A DNA stretch of 64,000 bases. It comes from a bacterium. GTDB lineage: Bacteria > Verrucomicrobiota > Verrucomicrobiia > Limisphaerales > RI-55. This document shows, piece after piece, positions 35,739-45,200 of the stretch. A program made the position numbers and the translations under genes. The notes under the pieces were generated by a model that was not told the origin of the DNA, did no database searches, and was given only the letters and a program-made list of their open reading frames with translations. Position 1 is the stretch's first letter. Every line of letters begins with the position of its first letter. The stretch lies in assembly GCA_016124235.1 (NCBI GenBank), contig WGOC01000003.1, forward strand, positions 62,001-126,000, written 5' to 3'.

Positions 35739-36512
35739 ATGTCTTCAGCCACGCCCAACAAATTGACCGCCGCCGACATTCGCCAAATGAAAGGGCGAAC
35801 CAAGGTGGCTGCGCTCACGGCCTATGATTATCCGTGGGCGAAGCTCCTCGATGAAGCGGGGGTGCCGTTGATTCTCGTGGGTGATACGGTGGGAATGGTC
35901 GTGCTGGGTTACCCCGACACGACGCACGTGACGATGGATGAGATGATTCATCACGTAAAAGCCGTGGCGCGGGCGAAGGTTCGCTCGTTACTGGTCGCCG
36001 ATTTGCCTTACCGGAGTTACGAAACGCTACAGGACGCGTTAACCAATGCGCGTCGACTGGTCGACGCCGGAGCGGAAGCTGTGAAGGCGGAAGGCGGTCG
36101 AGAAATTGGCGCGCAAGTCAAAGCCATCACCGATGCGGGTATCCCATTTCTGGGTCATCTGGGAATGCTGCCGCAACACATTGTCGAGGAGGGTGGCAAG
36201 TATCGGATCAAGGGGCGGACCGAGGAGCAGCACGTGGCGTTGCTTGCGGACGCCCGCGCGTTGGTGGATGCCGGTGCGTTTGCTGTGGTGCTCGAGTGTG
36301 TGACACCGCCGGTTGCAAAAGAAATCTCGGAACTCATTCCGATCCCAACGATCGGAATTGGCTCCGGACCGGATTGCGATGGCCAGATTCTGGTGACCCA
36401 CGATTTGATTGGCGCGTTCCCCTGGTTTACGCCGAAGTTCGTGACGCCGCGACTGCAGACCGGCGAAGCGATGCGGCAGGCCGTTCGCCAATGGATGGAA
36501 GGATTGAAATGA
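35739..36512 (+). CDS. panB: 3-methyl-2-oxobutanoate hydroxymethyltransferase
   Basis: This is the first step of pantothenate synthesis, making ketopantoate from 2-oxoisovalerate and methylene-THF. It has the signatures LTAYDYPWAKLLDEAGVPLI, VGDTVGMVVLGYPDTTHVTM (metal Asp), EGGREIGAQVKAITDAGIP and GHLGMLPQ. The ATG at 35739 is chosen over an upstream TTG because the family start fits. Length is 257 residues. Its TGA overlaps the moaC start in an ATGA junction, so the two are coupled although they serve different cofactor pathways. Confidence 0.95.
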   Translation: MSSATPNKLTAADIRQMKGRTKVAALTAYDYPWAKLLDEAGVPLILVGDTVGMVVLGYPDTTHVTMDEMIHHVKAVARAKVRSLLVADLPYRSYETLQDALTNARRLVDAGAEAVKAEGGREIGAQVKAITDAGIPFLGHLGMLPQHIVEEGGKYRIKGRTEEQHVALLADARALVDAGAFAVVLECVTPPVAKEISELIPIPTIGIGSGPDCDGQILVTHDLIGAFPWFTPKFVTPRLQTGEAMRQAVRQWMEGLK

Positions 36513-36976
36513 CGCGGAAACTTTCTCACGTCGACGCTCGCGGAGAGGCCAGCATGGTGGATGTTTCCGCCAAGCCCATCATGCGCCGTGAAGCGGTCGC
36601 GCGCGGAGAAATCCGGCTTGCGCGCAAAACGATTCGATTGATTGAGGCAAACCAAGTGGCCAAGGGCAATGTATTGGCAACGGCACGTATCGCCGGAATT
36701 CAAGCGGCCAAACGCTGTGGCGAATTGATCCCGCTTTGTCATCCGCTGCCGATTACTCATGCCGAAGTGACGTTTGAAATTCCGAAGACGCGCGATCGGA
36801 TCGTGATCACCGCGTCGGCCAAGATCGCCGCGCAGACTGGGATCGAGATGGAAGCATTGACAGCGGTATCGGCGGCCGCGTTGACGATCTACGACATGTG
36901 CAAGGCCGTGGACAAAAAAATGCGCATTGGGAACATCCGACTGGTTTCGAAAACCAAGGAGAGGGTGGCTGGTTGA
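36509..36976 (+). CDS. moaC: Cyclic pyranopterin monophosphate synthase
   Basis: MoaC makes cPMP in molybdenum cofactor synthesis. The 155-residue protein begins TRKLSHVDARGEASMVDVSA. It has the signatures GNVLATARIAGIQAAKRCGE, LIPLCHPLPITHAEV and TGIEMEALTAVSAAALTIYD, followed by MCKAVDK, which includes the catalytic Lys. The start at 36509 overlaps the panB stop. No other moa or moe gene is in the window. Confidence 0.96.
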   Translation: MTRKLSHVDARGEASMVDVSAKPIMRREAVARGEIRLARKTIRLIEANQVAKGNVLATARIAGIQAAKRCGELIPLCHPLPITHAEVTFEIPKTRDRIVITASAKIAAQTGIEMEALTAVSAAALTIYDMCKAVDKKMRIGNIRLVSKTKERVAG

Positions 36977-37195
36977 GCGTCTCCGGAGTTGCTGCTCCCT
37001 CCCGCGATTGCGGGACTGGTTGGTTCGGTCGGCGTTTGCCAACGTTGTGGATCGAGTACGGCGGAAACGGGTCCTCCGGTGGTGCTCTTCGAAGAATAAA
37101 CAAATCAATGACGAGAATGAAGAATCGAACTTCGTACAGGCCTGGTCTGGCTATGGTTGCGATTCGGTTTCGATTTGGCATTCGGGGGTGACGCA

Positions 37196-40162
37196 ATGAC
37201 GGAGTTTCCCACGACGCGGCGGTTGTCTCGATGGTTCGCCGGCGTCGTGTTTGTTGTGCAGATCGGGTTGGCGGCGACAAATGCGCGTGCGGTCAACCAG
37301 CCGTACGTGGTGCGCCATTGGGGAATTGATGATGGTTTGCCGCCGGGCCCGGGTGGCGCTTTGTTGCAGTCCCGAGACGGCCACATTTGGTTGGGAACCG
37401 AGGAAGGACTGGCGCGATTCAATGGCACCGATTTCACGGTTTTCGATTCGTTCAACACACCGGAGTTGAAGAGCAACCAGATCTTTGTGCTCTTCGAGGA
37501 TCGCGACGGGAACATCTGGATCGGCAACGGCTCGGAAGGCTTGCTGCGTTTGAAGGATGGAGTTTTCAAACGATTTGGGCCCGAGTCCGGATTGAAGAAC
37601 GGTTCCATCTCCGCGATTCAACAGGACACGGAAGGCACGTTGTGGGTTGGAACGGACGGCGGTGGGCTTTACCGCTTGGTCGGTGAGATTTTTCAACCAG
37701 TGACGTTTACTGAACCGGCCAACAGTCCGTTCGTCGTGTCAATTGCCAGCACTCCGGACGAGGCGATTTGGGTCGCCTACAAAAATGGCGTACGGCGAAT
37801 TAGCCACAACGGGAATGAATTCTTCGGAACCAACGTGTTCAAGACGGCGACCATCTATACCGTGTGCAGCGATACCAGAGGCAAAGTTTGGGTGGGCGGT
37901 GTGGGGATGTTGGCCGAGCAAATGAATGGCAGCTTTACTCGGCACCACTGGGAACAATCCTGGGGCGATGTCATGATGATCAAGAGCGTGCCCGATGGGA
38001 GCCTCTGGATTGGTACCTCCCACGGACTCGTGCATCTGAACGGAGACGAGGGAAAACTGTACACATCGGCGGACGGTCTGGCGGGCAACATGATCAACGA
38101 ACTGATGGTCGATCGCGAAGGAAGTGTTTGGATGATCGAAAATGGAAGCGGGATCGATCAAATGAAGCCTTCGCGCTTCGAAACGCTGGGCACCGCGCAG
38201 GGCCTGAGTCACCCGACGGTAACTTCGATCATGGAGGATTCCGCCGGCGGCATGTGGTTGGCGACCGAGGATGGGCTCAACCATTTTGCCGACGGCACCA
38301 ACACGATCTATCGCACCGGTCAAGGGCTTTCCTGGAACATGATTTTCACGGTCGTTGAAGATCACGACGGTGCGATATGGACTGGCAGTTGGCGGGGATT
38401 AAATCGTCTCGAAAACGGAAAGATCACCGTCTTCAAGAAGAGCCTCGATTATCCGAGTTGGACGACCTGGTGTTCGTATCGCGACCCGGATGGGACTTTG
38501 TATTTCGGCACACCTTCCGGTCTCATTTCGCGCAAAGGTGACCAATTTCACACTTGGAATCACCAAAACTCGGGGCTGTCACACGATGATGTGCGGTGCG
38601 TTTTGCGAGACCACAAAGGCCGGTTGTGGGTGGGGACGTCCTATGGATTGAACCGGCTCGAAGGGGCTCATTTTGTGAATTACTTCGACGCGGGGTCGGA
38701 CCAATCGATGAACGTTGTGCTCGCGCTGCACGAGGATGTCGACGGTGGTATTTGGATCGGAACGCAGGGCAAGGGCCTTTTTCTTTTTAAGGATAATCAC
38801 CTAACGCGCCTCACCACCGCTGACGGGCTGTACGACAATTTGATTTTCACGATCCTGGAGGATAACGAAGGTTTTTTTTGGCTCACGAGTAATCGCGGGC
38901 TGTTTCGCGTGAGCCGCCAGGAATTGGAGGATGTGGCTCTTGGGAAAAGTAAGCGCGTGGTCGGTCGTGTCTTTACGAAGGCGGATGGGCTGCCGACGCC
39001 GGAATTCAACGGCACGGTGCAACCTGTCGGATGGAAATGTCGCGACGGACGCCTCTGGTTCGCGTCCACGGCCGGAGCCGTCATTGTTTCACCGGAAAAT
39101 TTGTTCACGAACAAAGTGCCGCCGGCGGTGAGCATCGAAACCGTGGAGTTGGATGGCAAAACACTCGTTCATCAACATCGCGAAAGCTTGGTCGTGCCAC
39201 CCGGAACTGAACGCATCGCCTTTAAATACGCGGTGTTGAGTTACATATCGCCGGGAGCGTTGCGTTCAAGATACCGATTGGAAGGCTTTGACAAGACGTG
39301 GCAAACCAACGCCGCGATGCACGAGGCGCAGTACACTCGCCTGAAGCCCGGCACCTACCGATTTCAAGTTGCGGCTGCAAATGGAGACGGTGTGTGGAAC
39401 GAAACCGGGACGTCGCTGGGAATCATCGTTCAACCGTTTTTTTGGGAGATGGGATGGTTCCAGGCGATGGCGGGCTTGCTGGGTTTGGGCATGATTGTTT
39501 TGGCGGTGCACGGATGGTCGACCCGGAGCCATCGCCTGCAGTTGGAAGCACTCGAGCGCAAGCACGCCTTGGAAAGCGAACGCACACGGATTTCGAGTGA
39601 TCTTCACGACGACGTCGGCAGCAATTTGGGAAGCATTTCCCTGCTCAGTCGAGAAGCGCAACGGCGCGCCAATGAGCCGGTCGCAGAGGATCTCGTGGAG
39701 ATTGCCAGGTTGGCGCAGGAGACATCTGATTCCATGCGGGACATTGTTTGGTTTATCAATCCGAACGAGGACACCGTGGAAAAAATGTCACTCCGGATGA
39801 AGGACACCGCGGCGGGCCTGCTTGGCGGCGTCCACTTTGAATTTGAGTCACCGGAGTTGGCCGAAGGCGTTTCGCTGAGCCCGCAATTCAAGCGTCAGTT
39901 CTTTTTGATCTTCAAGGAGAGCCTCCACAACATCAGCAAACACGCGCGGGCCTCCGAAGTGACCATTCGACTGCAAGTCAAACCAGGCCTGCTGGAGCTC
40001 GAAGTGCAGGATAACGGAGTCGGGTTTCAAGAATCCGAAGCAAAACTGGGGCACGGATTGACCAGCATGCGCCGCCGGGCTGCGGATCAGAAATGGCGGT
40101 TGGACATCGCCAGCAAGCCCGGGTCAGGCACGCGGATTCACCTTTCGGCGGTCCTTGAATGA
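37196..40162 (+). CDS. Beta-propeller (Reg_prop) sensor histidine kinase
   Basis: This 988-residue two-component sensor starts at ATG 37196 behind a GGGGGTG-type ribosome site. A signal peptide or anchor (FAGVVFVVQIGLAATNARA) is followed by about 600 periplasmic residues of Reg_prop propeller repeats (units such as DRDGNIWIGNGSEGLLRLKDG). A Y_Y_Y domain (about 675-745) and a transmembrane helix (about 748-772) follow. The cytoplasmic kinase is of the HisKA_3/NarX type, with phospho-His about 804 in SSDLHDDVGSN, N-box ISKHARASEV and DNGVGF. There is no fused regulator. It pairs with the next gene. Confidence 0.93.
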   Translation: MTEFPTTRRLSRWFAGVVFVVQIGLAATNARAVNQPYVVRHWGIDDGLPPGPGGALLQSRDGHIWLGTEEGLARFNGTDFTVFDSFNTPELKSNQIFVLFEDRDGNIWIGNGSEGLLRLKDGVFKRFGPESGLKNGSISAIQQDTEGTLWVGTDGGGLYRLVGEIFQPVTFTEPANSPFVVSIASTPDEAIWVAYKNGVRRISHNGNEFFGTNVFKTATIYTVCSDTRGKVWVGGVGMLAEQMNGSFTRHHWEQSWGDVMMIKSVPDGSLWIGTSHGLVHLNGDEGKLYTSADGLAGNMINELMVDREGSVWMIENGSGIDQMKPSRFETLGTAQGLSHPTVTSIMEDSAGGMWLATEDGLNHFADGTNTIYRTGQGLSWNMIFTVVEDHDGAIWTGSWRGLNRLENGKITVFKKSLDYPSWTTWCSYRDPDGTLYFGTPSGLISRKGDQFHTWNHQNSGLSHDDVRCVLRDHKGRLWVGTSYGLNRLEGAHFVNYFDAGSDQSMNVVLALHEDVDGGIWIGTQGKGLFLFKDNHLTRLTTADGLYDNLIFTILEDNEGFFWLTSNRGLFRVSRQELEDVALGKSKRVVGRVFTKADGLPTPEFNGTVQPVGWKCRDGRLWFASTAGAVIVSPENLFTNKVPPAVSIETVELDGKTLVHQHRESLVVPPGTERIAFKYAVLSYISPGALRSRYRLEGFDKTWQTNAAMHEAQYTRLKPGTYRFQVAAANGDGVWNETGTSLGIIVQPFFWEMGWFQAMAGLLGLGMIVLAVHGWSTRSHRLQLEALERKHALESERTRISSDLHDDVGSNLGSISLLSREAQRRANEPVAEDLVEIARLAQETSDSMRDIVWFINPNEDTVEKMSLRMKDTAAGLLGGVHFEFESPELAEGVSLSPQFKRQFFLIFKESLHNISKHARASEVTIRLQVKPGLLELEVQDNGVGFQESEAKLGHGLTSMRRRAADQKWRLDIASKPGSGTRIHLSAVLE

Positions 40163-40229
40163 AGAACCCGGTCCCGCGTTTGCGGGATGACGACCGGCCT
40201 CACTTCAGGATACTTTGTCGGCAACAAAA

Positions 40230-40883
40230 ATGACGGAGACCACGACTAAAACGGCCATCTGGCTGGTGGAAGATAACGCGACCTACGCGCGCACGGTTGG
40301 GCGATTGATCAACCAGCTGCCGGGGTTTTGCTGTCCAGAAAGCTTTGCCAGCTGTGAAGACGCGTTGGCCGCGCTCCGCAACGGCGCCAATATTCCCGGG
40401 ATCATCCTGCTGGATGTCGGCCTTCCCGGAATGAGCGGCCTCGAAGGCATCCGGCATTTCAAGGTCGCGGTGCCGCAAACACTCATCATCATCCTCACCG
40501 TGTTTGACGATCGGGAAAAGATCTTCAATGCCATCTGCGCCGGCGCATCCGGTTACCTATTGAAGACGGCGCCAGAAGAGAAAATTACCGAAGCCTTGCA
40601 CGAGGTGTTGAGCGGCGGTGCTCCGATGACGGCGAGCATCGCACAAAAAGTGCTGGAACGGTTTTCGCAGTTGGAAACGCCGCGCGGGGAATATGGATTG
40701 ACTACTCGTGAACGTGAGATTCTGGAACTGATGGTGAACGGGCTGATCAAAAAGGAGATCGCTGACCGATTGTCACTCAGCTATCACACGGTGGATACGC
40801 ACCTGCGAAACATCTATGGCAAGCTGCAAGTACACAATCGTAGCGAGGCAGTCGGCAAGGCGCTGAAGGAACGGCTGCTCTGA
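40230..40883 (+). CDS. NarL/LuxR-type response regulator
   Basis: This 217-residue regulator has a receiver domain with acidic pocket E14-D15, phosphoacceptor D62 in ILLDVGLPGMSG, and the conserved Lys in GYLLKTAPEEK. A LuxR-type helix-turn-helix occupies the C-terminus (LTTREREILELMVNGLIKKE to HTVDTHLRNIYGKLQVHNRSE). ATG 40230 is preferred over TTG 40215. It lies 67 bp after the sensor kinase gene and is its obvious partner. The duplicated secreted modules start 270 bp downstream, which makes them candidate targets (inference). Confidence 0.94.
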   Translation: MTETTTKTAIWLVEDNATYARTVGRLINQLPGFCCPESFASCEDALAALRNGANIPGIILLDVGLPGMSGLEGIRHFKVAVPQTLIIILTVFDDREKIFNAICAGASGYLLKTAPEEKITEALHEVLSGGAPMTASIAQKVLERFSQLETPRGEYGLTTREREILELMVNGLIKKEIADRLSLSYHTVDTHLRNIYGKLQVHNRSEAVGKALKERLL

Positions 40884-40965
40884 CTCCTGCTGCGTGAGCA
40901 GTCGCGGAGTTTCGTAAAGCTTACTTAAGCTATCAAAAGTAGGAGCGTGAGCAATTGCAGCGGTT

Positions 40966-40986
40966 CTCCCGCGAACGCGTGATTGT
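40966..40986 (+). promoter_or_regulatory. 21-bp block shared upstream of both secreted modules, copy A
   Basis: A 21-base block starting ctcccgcgaacgcgtgattg is identical at 46908-46928. It lies 167 bp before the start codon of the first Calx-beta-like gene and 169 bp before that of the second. The DNA between block and start codon has largely diverged, so the block stands out as conserved. It could be a regulator site or a relic of the duplication. Confidence 0.4.
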
Positions 40987-41152
40987 CGGAAATCATGAGC
41001 CGGCAATACTGTCGCTTGATGTTAGGATTATTCAACGGCCGATCATTCTGGTCACTCGCAGCGGAATTGAAATGTTCCTGCGAGCGTCGTGGTGAAAGGA
41101 GCTTTTACTCAAATCGATCAGCGCATCAGCAGGCATAAATCTTGGATTAATC

Positions 41153-42223
41153 ATGAAAACAAAACCTTGGACGATGATGATGGCGTTGCCGTTGGCGGTG
41201 ATGCTGAAAGTGACGCCGATGCAGGCCCAACCGAGTGAGTTGGTGGAACTGAAGACGATCGTGGCGACGACCGGTGGGCCGACGCAGTTTACCTTTGCCG
41301 ACCACGGCACTGGAGCGACCAGCTATATCGCCGAGTTCTCCCCGACAGTGGGAGCCAGCGCCAACTGGCAGACGGCCCCCGGAGCGGTGTTCACCGATCT
41401 GGGCAACGGCCAGAAGCGGGTGTCCTTCGGCACGAGTGCACCGGGATTTTTCCGCGTTCGATGCGTGGGTGGGACGGCCGATCCGATCGTGGTGAACTTT
41501 CCGAACGCGACGTTGGAAATGAGCGAAGGGGAGACAAGCAATGCGACGGTGAATTTCAGCCGGCCGTATTACGGGACAATCCGGTATGCGATCGGGGGGA
41601 CGGCCGGAGCGGGCGACTACCAAGGATTGACCGGAGAAGTGACGGTCAACGGGACCACGTCGGTGGTGATCCCGATCTCACTGACGGACAACAACACGAT
41701 TGGGCAATTGAAGCAGTTGGTTCTCACTCTTCAGTCCGGTTCTGGTGCGGTCCTCAATGCAGCCAACGAGAGCACGATTACCATTCTGGACAATGACGCG
41801 GAATGGAAAGGCACCTTCATTGACGCTGACGCATCGCTGGGATTTGTTCTGAAGATCAATAAAAACGGAGGCAATTACACTGCCTCATTGGTGAGTGATG
41901 GCGTTGGGTTGATTCCGGTCGGAGAATACGCTGCTTCGATTACTTACACGGCGAACAACTTCACCAGCACGACATCGGCGATCGGTATGGACACGGCAAA
42001 CACGTTTCAGAATCTGCCCGCGCAAATGACGCTTGATCTGGCTGCTGCCAATGGCCAGTCGAATCAAAGTGTTTCGACAAATCAGATCAACGGCGTCGCT
42101 TCGTTGATCGTTCAGTACCCGGGCAAATCATATCTCAACCGCACGAATGTGGGGACGTTTGTATTGTTCAAACCACCGGTGGACCCGTCCACGAACAAGG
42201 TGCAACTGGTCAACGTGCAATGA
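41153..42223 (+). CDS. Secreted Calx-beta-like protein, module copy A
   Basis: This 356-residue exported protein has signal peptide KTKPWTMMMALPLAVMLKV ending near residue 25 (MQA|QPS). An N-terminal beta domain comes next, then a Calx-beta-like domain at about 112-218 (LEMSEGETSNATVNFSRPYY ... STITILDNDA). A second beta-rich domain of about 130 residues follows. Calx-beta domains bind calcium or act as adhesive spacers. Residues 1-187 match the paralogue at 47097 with 7 differences; the remainder is clearly diverged. Its TGA overlaps an upstream in-frame ATG of the next gene, so the two are likely one operon. Function unknown. Confidence 0.8.
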   Translation: MKTKPWTMMMALPLAVMLKVTPMQAQPSELVELKTIVATTGGPTQFTFADHGTGATSYIAEFSPTVGASANWQTAPGAVFTDLGNGQKRVSFGTSAPGFFRVRCVGGTADPIVVNFPNATLEMSEGETSNATVNFSRPYYGTIRYAIGGTAGAGDYQGLTGEVTVNGTTSVVIPISLTDNNTIGQLKQLVLTLQSGSGAVLNAANESTITILDNDAEWKGTFIDADASLGFVLKINKNGGNYTASLVSDGVGLIPVGEYAASITYTANNFTSTTSAIGMDTANTFQNLPAQMTLDLAAANGQSNQSVSTNQINGVASLIVQYPGKSYLNRTNVGTFVLFKPPVDPSTNKVQLVNVQ

Positions 42224-42240
42224 TCAATCGGAGGAACGAC

Positions 42241-45200
42241 ATGAAGAGCTTTCATCAAATTTCGAATCAAGGTCTCGGGAGAAAATCGTTCGGAACGATT
42301 GCGCTGATCATTGCGATGGTGATGCTGGTCACCCAGTCGTTGGTCGCGCAACCCTATCCGGCGGAGCTTATGAAGGAGCAAGCCGCATTGGACAACACGG
42401 CGCCCTACGCGACCGATGCCGGACGGGCAGTTGCTATTGACGGTGAATTTGCGGCCGTGGCCGGCCGTAAACGAATGGATGGCTATAAATCGGTCAATGG
42501 GTCATGGGAATTTCAAGGCGGGGCGGATTTCAGTTGGCAGACGTATAATATGGCGTTGCAGAACGGAACCTTGGCGGTCGGGAATTATGTGGATTATGGC
42601 GCGGTTTACATGTTTCAGGCGGGTGGTGATTCACAAAGTGCGTTGAACGGTTGGAACATGACTGACAACAGCACGGTCAGCGGTTCTACTTTTGGATACT
42701 TGTTTCCTTTCACACCGGAACAAAAGGCGCTCGCGACCAACAACGTTTGGACACTCACCGTGGTCTCCCGAATGATTGATGATTTCGGAGGAACGAAGTC
42801 CGGGTATTTCGACTTCGCGGATGGCAACGACCGGAGGTTTCTGATTTTTTTTGATCTGGATGCCAACGGAGATTTGACAGTCGAGTTGACCGGTCTTGAA
42901 ACGCTGACCGTCACCACCAACGGCGCCGGTTGGGCGGCGTATCACACGCATCAGATCGTGTTCGATCCAACGACGCAGACCGCCGATTACTATTTCGACG
43001 GCACAAAAATGAATTCGGCCCCGTGGGTGCCCACGGCAATCACCGGCTTGAATGGTTTGCGATTCGGCAACGGTGCCAGTGGCGGCACGGGAAGCATGAC
43101 CTTCAACAAAGTCGAATTTAAGGTGAACGACGGTGATCAAGTGCTGGCTGAGTACGACGCCGGCACGGTGGGCAATCCGGCCACTGATCCGGATCCTGTC
43201 TCCCAAGGATGGACGGCCGGCGTTTCTGGCACAGGGATTTCGACCCATGCAGTGAGCGCGGATCTCACTTCGATCTGGCCGCTGACTGCCGTGGTGCGGT
43301 CACCGGACGGTTATTTCGCCGCCGGATTTGGCGCTTCCGTGGCGATGAGCGGCGACACGATGGTCGTGGGCGAACCAAGCTCCGACGATGTCACGGGCAA
43401 AGCACTTGTTTTCACGCGAGCTGGCAACGAGTGGACTCTGCAGCAGGAGTTGATGGATCCAGCACCGCACTCGGGAAATAACTTTGGCAGCAGGATCGCA
43501 ATTGACGGTGATACGGTCGTGGTTGGATCGTTGTATTACAAGAGCCTGGCCGATCCCACGTCGGGCGCCGCGGTCGTGTTTGTTCGCAGCGGTTCGACGT
43601 GGACACCCCAAGGCACGTTGATTCCGGCGGCGGTGTCCAGTCCGGCGCAATACGCGGGGGTCAATCAGGTGGCGTTGAGTGGCGATCTGGCGGTGGTGGG
43701 AACTCAATATAGCACCAGCAATCCCAACGGGGCGGCGGTCGTTTTCCGGCGATCGGGGACCACGTGGTCGCGAGAGACGGCGTTGACTCCCGGTACCGAT
43801 TACGAACGCGTGTATCAGTACGCGACCTCGCTTGCAACGGACGGGAACGCAGTTTTCGTTGGTTTCAGTCAGACAGCGAACAACGGTAGCAGCTACGCCT
43901 CCTACATGGCGTTCAGCAAGGACAGCGCCAGCGGATGGATACCGCTGAACCGCCATGACTACCAGGTCGATAACATTTACGAATCGGTGAACGGCCTCGA
44001 TTTTGACGGGACGAACCTGATTATGGGCATTTATGCCGCCGTCGTCGGCGATCCGCCACCGGTCCACATTTTGAAGCTCGACTATTCGGATGCCGGCGCG
44101 GTGGGCCAGTTTGTGAGCAAGTTGATCGACTATTCGGCGGCGAAGGCTTCGGGCACGTTTGACAAGGATCTCGCCGCCTTCCGCTACAAGGACCTCCTGT
44201 ACGGAAGCGACAATCTGAAGATTCGATCCCGCGTCGAGTTGATGAACACATTGTACGGCGACGCCGAACGCGCGCGGGCCGCTTATGCAGAGTCAGAACT
44301 CGCCAAGGGATTAGTTCTCAGTCCAAACGACGCTGGTCTGCAGGATCTGATGCTGGATATCTATTACGACCGTGCCGTGGCGGAAACCGTGTTCAGCAAG
44401 GATTTGTTGGCGACGGCGGTGAAGGCTCATTTCGGCGGCTTGATCGGAATCAATCCACCGGTGAATGGCTTTGAGATCGATCAGGAGATCGCCCCCTACC
44501 AACAGGCGCTCAACAAACAGCGCGCGGTATTGGATGGCCTGCTCAGTTTGCTGGGCAACGATTTTGGTGCTCCAGGTGACCCGCCGTTGGGTTACGTCAT
44601 GTTTCGCGATCGGGTCCCGCTCCGCGCGTTGATGAGCCCAAACTACACCAACGATCTTGGCGAACTGGTTCCGGTCTCCAGCAATCCCGTCTTGTTCGAC
44701 GGTTACAAGGACGCGGTTCTGGCGTTTGATCAGCTGCGCGACTACGGCCAGACGGCTGCGACCGTGGGTCGGCTGTTGCTGGCTCGCGACAATCCGGCAA
44801 ATGGCGGTCAGTCAAGCGATCGCGATCAAGTCCGGCAATTGATCGCTGGCACCGTGCAGTATCTTTATATCCACGGTCATTTGGTGAAGGACCTTTTCGC
44901 AACCTTACCGCCTCCGGGTGATGCTTCCGGCCTGGCCGAGGCGATTGCCGGTTGGGAGGGCAGCCTCACCGATCTCGAAGGGCTTCAGCAAATTCTGGCG
45001 GGCGATTCCAACATCCTCGGTTTTGCGCCCGACTTCATGATGTACATTCAGAACTTCGGAACGCAGAGCACACCGGAGTTTCACTCGTACGACATTTTCC
45101 GCGAGCGGCTCGATCCTGGGAGTTCGTCTTCCGTACTGAAACTTGCGGTTGACGATTTACAATCGGCTCAGGATTCATACCTGTCATTCCAAGGATATGA

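Noticed and set aside
36296..36508. Upstream extension of moaC
   Set aside because: It overlaps panB in another frame; the MoaC family start is at 36509 with an ATGA junction.
40884..41152. Possible structured RNA upstream of the first secreted module
   Set aside because: Only the short block shared with the second module stands out; no convincing long stem was found.
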